Part shown: positions 8,882 through 20,495 of the stretch, piece after piece
Layout: every line of letters starts with the position of its first letter
How positions within the stretch are numbered: the first letter of the stretch is position 1
Assembly: GCF_030142045.1 (NCBI RefSeq)
Contig: NZ_CP126242.1
Location: forward strand, 186,001-250,000
Reading direction: 5' to 3'
Source of the DNA: Arthrobacter sp. zg-Y919
GTDB lineage: Bacteria; Actinomycetota; Actinomycetes; Actinomycetales; Micrococcaceae
Length of the DNA stretch: 64,000 bases
Notes under the pieces: generated by a model
What the model was told of the DNA's origin: nothing
Seen by the model: only the letters and a program-made list of their open reading frames with translations
The model's database searches: none
Translations under genes and position numbers: made by a program

Positions 8882-11800
8882 TCAGCGGCCGTCCAGGCTG
8901 CGTTCCTCGATCAGGCGGCCGCCCAGAATCCGTTCGATCGCCTTCCGCCCCACCATGCCGGAGTCTTCAAGCGTGATGTCATCCGCGCTGGGAACATCTT
9001 CGACGTATGTCGAGTCTACTGGCCGGCCACCGCGGACGGGGGCGTTGCCGCCGCACTGGGCAGCTTCGTTGAGCAGCTTTTGGTAGCGGCTCAACGGCTG
9101 GTTCGGCTTACCGCCGGGAGCTGCAGGGCTGGCTGCTGCCGGGGGAGCGGCCGTCACCGCCGGTGCTGCCGCCGGGCCGCTGGACTTAGCCGGTACGGCC
9201 GTGGTGCCGGGCTTGCTGGTCCGGTCGGTTAGGCCGGTGGGCGACGCCGACGCCGGTACACCGGTTCCGGGACCACGTGTGCCTGCTGCCGGTACGGGCT
9301 GTGAGGCCGGGGCGGCGTTGCCAGCTGCTGGCCGGGTGGTGGATCCGGTACCGGCCCAGTCGGTGCTGGCCCACTCGGAGTCCGAAAGATGCCCACCGGA
9401 GTAAACGTCCACAGGCGCCTCGGCGGTTTCCCAGGCATTGCTTTCCGGAGCGTCGTTGAACGGGTCGCTGGGTTCGTCCGGCCAGGGCTCGTCGGAGGCA
9501 CGGTTGCCGCCGGACCGCCCTGCAGCCCGTCCACCGGCGGCGGTGCCGGCCTTTCCGCTCCTGCCGGAGTTGCTTCGGCTGGTGTTTCCCTGCCCGCCTG
9601 ACGGGCTCGCACCGGAAGGAGACCCGCCGGAGGGAGTGTCAGTTCCGGCGTTCGCGTTTCCGGCGCGGCGCCGCAGGGCAGCCGTGGCTGCATTGACCGG
9701 GGCGGCGTTCGCCGGAGCGGCTGCTGCCGGTCCGGGGACATGCGCGGCTGATGCCACCGGTCCGGCGGGGGACGGAGCTTCGTTCGGGCCAACAGCTGCT
9801 GGCCAGGCCACCGGCGCGGCAGAAGGCTTCGCTGATGAAACCTCTGTGGCCGCAGCCTGCGGCTGCTGAGCCACAGCAGGTGCCTGATCCGCAGGTGCCG
9901 TGCCACTGTTGTTGTCCGCTGACCCCTGAGCGGGGTGCTCCGGCTGGGCCGGAGCAGGTGCCGTGCCACTCTTGTCCGCTGACCCCGGGACCGATCCCTC
10001 GACGCGTTCCTGGGGAGCTGGAGCCTGCACCGCCGGTGATGCCTGTACTACCGGCGGTTTTGCGGCCGGTGCGGATGCCGGCGGTCGCCGGCTATCGGCT
10101 TTTGGGCCCGACTCACCCGCTGACGCCGAGCTGTCATGGATCGGTTTGATCTGGCAGTCCAGCGCCAGGACCTGATGGATTGCCTTGCGCAGGTTCTCCA
10201 AGTGGTCGGGGCGGTTGAAGTTGGTGGCAGCGCCGGGATTGGTGAAGGCCAGTTCGAGCACCTTGCCGTCGAAGGCGCGGGGGCTTGAGTTCTTGCTGAC
10301 GTTCAGCCAGGTGGCACGGCGGATGCTGGTGAGCGCGTCCATGATTTCCGGCCAGGCCCGGCGGATCATTTCGATCTGCCCGGCGCCAGCGGCGGGAGCA
10401 CCGGTAGGTGCCTGCCGGGTAGCGTCCTGCTGCTGCGGCTGGCTTTGCTGTACCGGGGTGGTGCTGGTGGATTCGGCGGGTGCCGGGGTTGCCGCCGGCG
10501 CTTCGGCCGGTGCGGCTCCGGCCGGAGCCGCATCGGGCCGGGAGCCGTTGGAACCCTCTGCGGGCCGGGAGCCGTTGGAACCCTGCGCTGCTGCCTGGGT
10601 GGACGCAGCAGCTGATTCCGGCGCCTGCGCCGGGGTGGCCCAGGTGCCTCCCCAGTCCAGGGAACTTCCGGCAGGCTTGTTGTCCCCGCGTCCTGCCTCC
10701 GGGGCAGTGGGGCTGTTGGCTGCGGCTGCGTCCGGCGTGGGAGTTGCCGCGAAATCGATGCCCCGAGGTGAGGACGGAGCCTCATCCACGGCGGGCGCTG
10801 AAGCAGCGGACTGCGACGCCGTAGGTGCAGCTGCGGGAATGGTGTTCACCGGAGACGCAGCTGCGGCCGCGCGGCCCATCGCTTCGGTGGGATCGCCTGC
10901 ATAGCTGAGGCGGCGCTCGAGGCGGTCCACCCGGGCGGCGGTTCCACGTTCGGCCTGGTCTGCGGCAGGAAGCAGGATCCGGGCGCAGAGCAGTTCCAGG
11001 TGCAGGCGCGGTGACGTGGCGCCGGTCATTTCGGTCAACGCCGTATTGGTGATGTCTGCTGCGCGGGAGAGTTCGCTGCCGCCCAGCTGAGTGGCCTGGG
11101 TCTGCATCCGGCTGATCTGGTCCTCCGGCAGCCCGCGGAGAACGGTGGCTGCACTGTCCGGCATGGCGTTGACGATGATCAGGTCGCGGAAGCGTTCCAG
11201 CAGGTCCTCGACGAACCTGCGCGGGTCCTGGCCGGTCTGGATGACGCGGTCCACGGCGCGGAACACCGTACCCGCGTCTGCGGCGGCAACTGCGTCGACG
11301 ACGTCGTCGAGCAGGGACACGGGGGTGTAACCCAGAAGCGAGACGGCCAGTTCGTAGTCCAGTCCGTCGGGGCCGGCGCCAGCCATGAGCTGGTCAAGGA
11401 CGGAGAGGGTGTCGCGCACGGATCCGCCGCCGGCCCGGATCACGAGGGAGAGGACGCCGGGGGCCACACTGACGTTTTCCTGGGTGCACAGCTTTTCCAG
11501 GTACGCCAGCAGCGGTTCCGGCGGAACCAGCCGGAACGGATAGTGGTGGGTGCGGGACCGGATGGTTCCAATGACCTTGTCCGGCTCCGTGGTGGCGAAG
11601 ATGAACTTGATGTGTTCCGGGGGTTCTTCGACGATCTTCAGGAGCGCGTTGAAGCCCGCGGACGTGACCATGTGGGCCTCGTCGATGATGAAGATCTTGT
11701 AGCGGTCCCGGACCGGGGCGAAGGTGGCGCGCTCCCGGAGATCCCGGGCGTCGTCGACGCCACCGTGGCTGGCCGCGTCAATCTCGATGACGTCGAGGCT

Positions 11801-12061
11801 TCCGGAACCGTCACGGGCCAGCTCAACGCAGCTGTCGCACTTGCCGCAGGGTACGGGCGTGGGACCTTCAGCGCAGTTCAGGCAGCGGGCCAGAATGCGG
11901 GCGGAGGTGGTTTTACCGCAGCCGCGGGGGCCGGAGAAGAGGTACGCGTGGTTCACGCGGTTCTTCTGCAGGGCCGCCATCAGCGGCTCAGTGACGTGCT
12001 CTTGGCCGATCACGTCTGCGAAACTCTCGGGACGGTAGCGGCGGTAAAGGGCTGTACTCAC
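8882..12061 (-). CDS. dnaX: DNA polymerase III subunit gamma/tau
   Basis: Clamp-loader ATPase. Start GTG at 12061 gives MSTALYRRYRPESFADVIGQ, the family N-terminus; the open frame to 12127 overlaps the leader and is not used. The AAA+ module spans about residues 1-370: Walker A SGPRGCGKTTSARI, four zinc-ligand cysteines in CLNCAEGPTPVPCGKCDSC, Walker B IFIIDEAHM and sensor FATTEPDKV. A domain-V-like part (IEMIRRAWPEIMDALT) lies near residue 575. About 400 residues of Ala/Pro/Ser-rich linker on both sides make the protein (about 1,059 residues) much longer than most tau subunits. Confidence 0.96.
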   Translation of the reverse strand: MSTALYRRYRPESFADVIGQEHVTEPLMAALQKNRVNHAYLFSGPRGCGKTTSARILARCLNCAEGPTPVPCGKCDSCVELARDGSGSLDVIEIDAASHGGVDDARDLRERATFAPVRDRYKIFIIDEAHMVTSAGFNALLKIVEEPPEHIKFIFATTEPDKVIGTIRSRTHHYPFRLVPPEPLLAYLEKLCTQENVSVAPGVLSLVIRAGGGSVRDTLSVLDQLMAGAGPDGLDYELAVSLLGYTPVSLLDDVVDAVAAADAGTVFRAVDRVIQTGQDPRRFVEDLLERFRDLIIVNAMPDSAATVLRGLPEDQISRMQTQATQLGGSELSRAADITNTALTEMTGATSPRLHLELLCARILLPAADQAERGTAARVDRLERRLSYAGDPTEAMGRAAAAASPVNTIPAAAPTASQSAASAPAVDEAPSSPRGIDFAATPTPDAAAANSPTAPEAGRGDNKPAGSSLDWGGTWATPAQAPESAAASTQAAAQGSNGSRPAEGSNGSRPDAAPAGAAPAEAPAATPAPAESTSTTPVQQSQPQQQDATRQAPTGAPAAGAGQIEMIRRAWPEIMDALTSIRRATWLNVSKNSSPRAFDGKVLELAFTNPGAATNFNRPDHLENLRKAIHQVLALDCQIKPIHDSSASAGESGPKADSRRPPASAPAAKPPVVQASPAVQAPAPQERVEGSVPGSADKSGTAPAPAQPEHPAQGSADNNSGTAPADQAPAVAQQPQAAATEVSSAKPSAAPVAWPAAVGPNEAPSPAGPVASAAHVPGPAAAAPANAAPVNAATAALRRRAGNANAGTDTPSGGSPSGASPSGGQGNTSRSNSGRSGKAGTAAGGRAAGRSGGNRASDEPWPDEPSDPFNDAPESNAWETAEAPVDVYSGGHLSDSEWASTDWAGTGSTTRPAAGNAAPASQPVPAAGTRGPGTGVPASASPTGLTDRTSKPGTTAVPAKSSGPAAAPAVTAAPPAAASPAAPGGKPNQPLSRYQKLLNEAAQCGGNAPVRGGRPVDSTYVEDVPSADDITLEDSGMVGRKAIERILGGRLIEERSLDGR
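10534..10584. repeat. 27-bp tandem repeat inside dnaX
   Basis: The 24-base block at 10534-10557 recurs exactly at 10561-10584, a period of 27 bases. On the coding strand this gives two copies of the nonapeptide type GSNGSRPxx in the low-complexity linker of DnaX. It shows slippage growth of the linker and is a likely site of length variation between strains. Confidence 0.85.
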
Positions 12062-12144
12062 AGATAGAAGCCTATCGGTCGGCACTGACGGTTTTTCCTC
12101 CGGCAGCAGGCACGGTGGAAGAACCACTTCCTCAAAAAATTAAA

Positions 12145-12232
12145 GACCCCCCATGCACCTGCCAGAGCCCGCTTACCCTTGCTACCTTCCGGTCCTGGGG
12201 GAGTTCACAGGATGACACCACATGAGGGGCCG
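12145..12232 (-). ncRNA. ffs: Signal recognition particle RNA (4.5S type)
   Basis: Reading the minus strand, the conserved core GGACCGGAAGGTAGCAAGGG is followed by TAAGCGGGCTCTGGCAGGTG, the asymmetric loop and GNAR tetraloop region of the short bacterial SRP RNA. The ends GCCCCTCATG and CATGGGGGGT pair to close the long hairpin. It binds Ffh and targets nascent membrane proteins. It lies just upstream of dnaX, a known position in Gram-positives. The ends are set from the pairing and may be off by a few bases. Confidence 0.93.
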
Positions 12233-12241
12233 CGAACCAGT

Positions 12242-12898
12242 CTACCCGATTTTTGGGGTGCTTTTGCGGGGCCCGGAAGCAGCGGGTTTTTCCGCCCTTA
12301 TATAGCGGTACATGTCACGCCAGGCGGTGCCCACTTTCTGCCATGCCGGCAGCAGGGCGTCCCGCTGGTAGCCGGCCTTTTCCGCAGTGCGCCACGACCC
12401 CTCGTTCCACGGCTCTATATACAGGTCGATGCGGGGCATCTGCTGGACCGTCATCGCCCAGTCGGTCAGCACGGCCAGTGCGGCGCCGGCATATCCGCGT
12501 TTCCGGTGGTCCGGGCCGACCCAGTAGCCGATGGTGTCCGGGTTTCCGGTGCGGCGGGAGGACTGCCCCGGCCAGAGTCCGATTTGGCCGACGGCGGTGC
12601 CGGTGGCCTCATCCGCAATGGCGAAGGACCAACCGGCTCCACTCGAGGCCCGGTGGTGCTGGCGTTCGATGAAGGCGAGGGCTTCCTCCCGGCCGCCGGT
12701 GGACGGCACGCTGGTAATCAGGGGAATCAAGGGATCCGTTGAGGCTGACTGCACCAGGGCGACGTCGTCTGCCGTAAAGGCGCGGACGGTTACCCGGGGA
12801 CCGGGGGAGTGCTCGTCGGCTTGAACGGCCGAGACTCCAGTGAGTACTGGGAGCACTAGAGGCCCGGTGATCCGTTGAATCCTGCTTCCCGGCGACAT
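12242..12898 (-). CDS. GNAT family N-acetyltransferase (RimJ/RimL-like)
   Basis: 218 residues from ATG at 12898, preceded by GAAAGGAAC. The open frame to 13183 is not supported by a ribosome-binding site. The GNAT core is seen as RVTVRAFTADDVALVQ, the acetyl-CoA pyrophosphate loop region IGYWVGPDHRKRGYAGAALAV and IDLYIEPWNEGSWRTAEKAGY with WRDMYRYIRAEK at the end. The RimJ/RimL type acetylates N-termini or small amines; the substrate here is unknown. Directly upstream of ffs on the same strand. Confidence 0.9.
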   Translation of the reverse strand: MSPGSRIQRITGPLVLPVLTGVSAVQADEHSPGPRVTVRAFTADDVALVQSASTDPLIPLITSVPSTGGREEALAFIERQHHRASSGAGWSFAIADEATGTAVGQIGLWPGQSSRRTGNPDTIGYWVGPDHRKRGYAGAALAVLTDWAMTVQQMPRIDLYIEPWNEGSWRTAEKAGYQRDALLPAWQKVGTAWRDMYRYIRAEKPAASGPRKSTPKIG

Positions 12899-13100
12899 GC
12901 GTTCCTTTCGGATTCGGTGGGCTGCCCGGCCAGGCTGTTTCCCAGTATGCAGGCAGCTGCCAGGTCTGCACTTGACGGTGAGCGCTGGCAGGGGGGTTGC
13001 ACGGGTCGCCATCGAGGGGGTGCCACCAGCGGTTTGTCGCCGCCGGGAGAGGGTCGACAGGGTGCTCAATGAGGCACGCCGGCACCGTCCGGGAGCCGAT

Positions 13101-13129
13101 TTGCAGGCGGGTGGATTCGTGTGTAAAGT
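13101..13129 (+). promoter_or_regulatory. rrn promoter P1 (candidate)
   Basis: TTGCAG at 13101-13106 and TAAAGT at 13124-13129 separated by exactly 17 bases, a good match to the housekeeping sigma consensus. It lies about 460 bases upstream of the 16S gene with no gene between. Confidence 0.7.
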
Positions 13130-13310
13130 TTTAGAAGTCGCCGCGGCCGGGACGCTGGAAAAGCGCCCGAGCATGGCGGCCAAACCCCATCACAAAACAG
13201 AGTCCAACCAGTGCGCCCTTCACGGGGCAGGTGGAAAAGACTCCGGTAAGTGCTGGGTCCGGAACGGCGGAAACGCTTTTCACGGTGGTCCGGATCACGG
13301 ATACCGCGAA

Positions 13311-13339
13311 TTGCGGAAAACGCCGGAATGGAATAAGAT
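13311..13339 (+). promoter_or_regulatory. rrn promoter P2 (candidate)
   Basis: TTGCGG at 13311-13316 and TAAGAT at 13334-13339 with a 17-base spacer, followed by an AT-rich initiation region. A second promoter in series with the one at 13101 is usual for rRNA operons. Confidence 0.7.
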
Positions 13340-13402
13340 ATATAAACATTGCAGCGAAGAAGAAAAGGAAAACATTTGTTTTCCCGAGTATTTTCGGATT
13401 GC

Positions 13403-13434
13403 GTCTGTTGTTTGAGAACTCAATAGTGTGCCAA
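13403..13434 (+). promoter_or_regulatory. 16S processing stem, 5' arm
   Basis: GTCTGTTGTTTGAGAACTCA and the following TAGTGTGCCAA pair with the spacer segment 15321-15353 (TTTGGCACACTGTTGGG then TCCTGAAGCAACAGGC) across the whole 16S gene. This is the double-stranded RNase III substrate that releases pre-16S. The TGTTTGAGAACT box recurs in the 23S leader. Confidence 0.75.
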
Positions 13435-13588
13435 GTTTATTGATACCAATTTATTTATATTGATTGGTTGAACAGGCCGTTTCCGCCCACCCCGTGGGTA
13501 TGGGACGGTTTTTTTAGCCGGTTTCGAATTTAGTGCAGGACGGACGACCAATTTTCCTTGGTCCCCGGACTGTGTCTGTAACACATTT

Positions 13589-15632
<2,044 letters not shown>

Positions 15633-15633
15633 T

Positions 15634-18762
<3,129 letters not shown>

Positions 18763-18823
18763 CACAACAACACCTGGACGGACACGACTTCAAACGGTCC
18801 GTCAAAGTATAAAGGGTGTTGAA

Positions 18824-18868
18824 GATCATGCTGCTTGCGTCCACTATGTGGTTCCCGGACAACAACCC
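18824..18868 (+). promoter_or_regulatory. 23S processing stem, 3' arm
   Basis: Complementary to 15483-15522 over most of its length. It overlaps a local hairpin with 18869-18886 (GTTGTTGCCG then GGAACC), which could compete with the long-range stem. A further stem near 18884-18922 is followed by six T residues and might cause some termination before 5S. Confidence 0.65.
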
Positions 18869-19035
18869 GTGTTGTTGCCGTAGGAACCGAACCCACTCCC
18901 TTGTCCGGGGGGTTGGTTCACCTTTTTTACCGCACTGCCGGCACCCTTGCAGCGTCTTTTGGCGTGATAGGGGTTCCGGGACGTGTTGTAACCAGAGATT
19001 TCCCCACCCCGCTTTGCGGGGGTGCGGGTAGCAGG

Positions 19036-19153
19036 GTTACGGCGGTCATAGCGTGGGGGAAACGCCCGGTCCCATTCCGAACCCGGAAGCTAAGACCCAC
19101 AGCGCCGATGGTACTGCATCCGGGAGGATGTGGGAGAGTAGGTCACCGCCGGA
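19036..19153 (+). rRNA. rrf: 5S ribosomal RNA, copy 1
   Basis: 118 bases, GTTACGGCGGTCATAGCGTG to GGTCACCGCCGGAC. The ends pair, and the CCGAACCCGGAAGCTAAG loop B/C segment is standard. Third gene of the rrn operon, and followed at once by a strong hairpin terminator. Confidence 0.97.
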
Positions 19154-19169
19154 CAACATTTGTTCAGAG

Positions 19170-19202
19170 GGTCAGGTCCGCACCAATGGTGCGGGCCTGA
19201 CC
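19170..19202 (+). terminator. Terminator after 5S copy 1
   Basis: GGTCAGGTCCGCACC and GGTGCGGGCCTGACC pair over 15 bases (one G-U) around an AAT loop, followed by TGTTT. Strong intrinsic terminator of the rrn operon. Confidence 0.85.
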
Positions 19203-19242
19203 TGTTTAAGCGGCACTGTCTTTCCGGGCCTGCTCGACCAGG

Positions 19243-19284
19243 CCGATTCAACCCCGCCGATTCAACCCCGCCGATTCAACCCCG
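19243..19284. repeat. Three exact 14-bp tandem repeats between the two 5S genes
   Basis: CCGATTCAACCCCG occurs three times head to tail at 19243-19256, 19257-19270 and 19271-19284. No gene is seen here. The rest of the 250-base 5S-5S spacer shows only the first terminator, a possible -10 box (TAGAAT at 19360-19365) and a small GC hairpin near 19379-19396. Confidence 0.9.
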
Positions 19285-19359
19285 CCGGCCGGAAGCTATG
19301 GGATAAATAACAACCCCCGAAGAGCGGCCGGTTCGGTCAAAGCAACCCCAGACACGTTG

Positions 19360-19365
19360 TAGAAT
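19360..19365 (+). promoter_or_regulatory. Possible -10 box of the second 5S gene
   Basis: TAGAAT 38 bases upstream of 5S copy 2. The -35 is not clear (GTCAAA at 18 bases). Because a strong terminator lies upstream, a separate promoter is needed if this copy is expressed. Confidence 0.35.
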
Positions 19366-19403
19366 AGAAGAGTACTTCCCGCCGCACTGCGGCCGGGGCA
19401 AAA

Positions 19404-19521
19404 GTTACGGCGGTCATAGCGTGGGGGAAACGCCCGGTCCCATTCCGAACCCGGAAGCTAAGACCCACAGCGCCGATGGTACTGCATCCGGGAGGATGTG
19501 GGAGAGTAGGTCACCGCCGGA
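19404..19521 (+). rRNA. rrf: 5S ribosomal RNA, copy 2
   Basis: Identical to copy 1 over the whole 118 bases, 250 bases further downstream, with its own terminator. Identity over the gene but not over the flanks points to a duplicated cistron kept uniform by gene conversion. Confidence 0.95.
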
Positions 19522-19533
19522 CATCCTTTATAA

Positions 19534-19569
19534 AATGAAGGCTCGCACACTGATGTGCGGGCCTTCATT
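19534..19569 (+). terminator. Terminator after 5S copy 2
   Basis: AATGAAGGCTCGCACA and TGTGCGGGCCTTCATT form a 16-base stem (one G-U) around CTGA, followed by TGTTT. Confidence 0.85.
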
Positions 19570-19624
19570 TGTTTAACATCCCGGCACTCCTGACCGCGGC
19601 AGCCAAGCGCGCAACAATGGGCCT

Positions 19625-20269
19625 GTGCCCGGTGTGAGCAGGAACCAGCTGTACAGGCGGGAGTTCAACTCAGGACCCGATGTTGACCGCACCGCATTCT
19701 TCAGTGATGCCGTTTTTGCGATCGCGATGACTCTGCTGGCTGTGGGGATCCAGGTTCCCCGGGTCCCGGCGGACCAGCTCGGTGAGGCTGTAGCCGGGCA
19801 GTTCCGGGAGTTCGCAGCATACGCGCTCTCCTTTGTTGTCACTGCCGCATACTGGCTAAGCCATCACCGGCTCTTCCGCAGCCTGCGCGGTTTCACCCAA
19901 AGCCTTCAGCGGCTGAACTTGTTGCTGCTGCTGTTTGTGGCCCTGATCGGATATGCCACGGATGTATTGGCGTTTTATGCTGACGAAGCGGTCGGCGTCG
20001 CCATCTATGCGGGGTTGCTGGGCCTCACCGGAACGGTGGACACACTCATGTGGCTCTACTGCAGCCGCCGGGGCCTGTTCCGGGACGGGTTGCCGCCCGA
20101 GTTGCTTCGCACGGCCTGGATCCGGGCCGGAATCGCTCCCGCAGTGTTCCTGCTTTCCATCCCCATCGCCTTCCTGGACGAGGACGCGGCGAAGTACTCC
20201 TGGCTGGCCATGGTGGTCATCAACCTCCTGGTCGGGATCCATGACCGCAGGCCATTGCCGGGTCTCTAA
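19625..20269 (+). CDS. TMEM175/DUF1211 family membrane protein
   Basis: 214 residues, GTG start at 19625 (another GTG at 19634 is possible). DRTAFFSDAVFAIAMTLLAV near residue 20 contains the FSD motif that lines the pore of TMEM175-type potassium channels. Six membrane segments can be seen, compatible with one DUF1211 repeat that would dimerise or tetramerise. Monocistronic, between the 5S terminator and tRNA-Ser. Channel activity is inferred from family. Confidence 0.82.
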   Translation: MPGVSRNQLYRREFNSGPDVDRTAFFSDAVFAIAMTLLAVGIQVPRVPADQLGEAVAGQFREFAAYALSFVVTAAYWLSHHRLFRSLRGFTQSLQRLNLLLLLFVALIGYATDVLAFYADEAVGVAIYAGLLGLTGTVDTLMWLYCSRRGLFRDGLPPELLRTAWIRAGIAPAVFLLSIPIAFLDEDAAKYSWLAMVVINLLVGIHDRRPLPGL

Positions 20270-20348
20270 CCCTGCTTGTACCACCCCCGATTCGTTGGTT
20301 TGGCCCCGTGTCGGGTAGTCTTATATCTGCTTCTACGGGAGCAAGCCT

Positions 20349-20436
20349 GGAGGATTCGCCTAGCGGCCTATGGCGCACGCCTGGAACGCGTGTTGGGTTA
20401 ACGCCCTCGGGGGTTCAAATCCCCCATCCTCCGCCA
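20349..20436 (+). tRNA. tRNA-Ser (anticodon GGA)
   Basis: 88 bases. Acceptor arms GGAGGAT and ATCCTCC close the cloverleaf, with discriminator G and an encoded CCA. The anticodon stem CACGC/GCGTG holds loop CTGGAAC, anticodon GGA, which reads UCC/UCU. A long variable arm (TTGGGTTAACGCCCTC region) is typical of tRNA-Ser, and the T loop is TTCAAAT. No integrase or att repeat is seen next to it. Confidence 0.97.
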
Positions 20437-20441
20437 GAGCA

Positions 20442-20477
20442 AAGAAACACCCCGGTCCTCGGACCGGGGTGTTTCTT
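20442..20477. terminator. Bidirectional terminator between tRNA-Ser and permease gene
   Basis: AAGAAACACCCCGGTCC and GGACCGGGGTGTTTCTT form a perfect 17-base stem with a two-base centre, with T/A-rich edges on both sides. It can end both the tRNA transcript and the minus-strand ABC operon, whose last stop is at 20496. Confidence 0.85.
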
Positions 20478-20495
20478 CGTTAAGCCCCGCCTGCG

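Larger units (their letters stand above)
12899..13588. other. rrn upstream region and leader
   Basis: 690 bases between the GNAT gene and 16S rRNA. Open frames here lack ribosome-binding sites and homologous motifs, and I see no gene. The region holds two promoter-like elements (13101-13129, 13311-13339), AT-rich stretches near 13340-13380 and 13436-13470, and one arm of the 16S processing stem (13403-13434). Confidence 0.75.

Noticed and set aside
9380..10970. CRISPR-like repetition
   Set aside because: The repeats are short, tandem and in frame inside dnaX; no spacer structure.
12897..13443. Frames in the rrn upstream region
   Set aside because: No ribosome-binding site or motif, and they run through the rrn promoters and leader.
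20349..20477. Possible island attachment at tRNA-Ser
   Set aside because: No integrase, no repeat of the tRNA 3' end found in the window, and neighbours are of normal composition.
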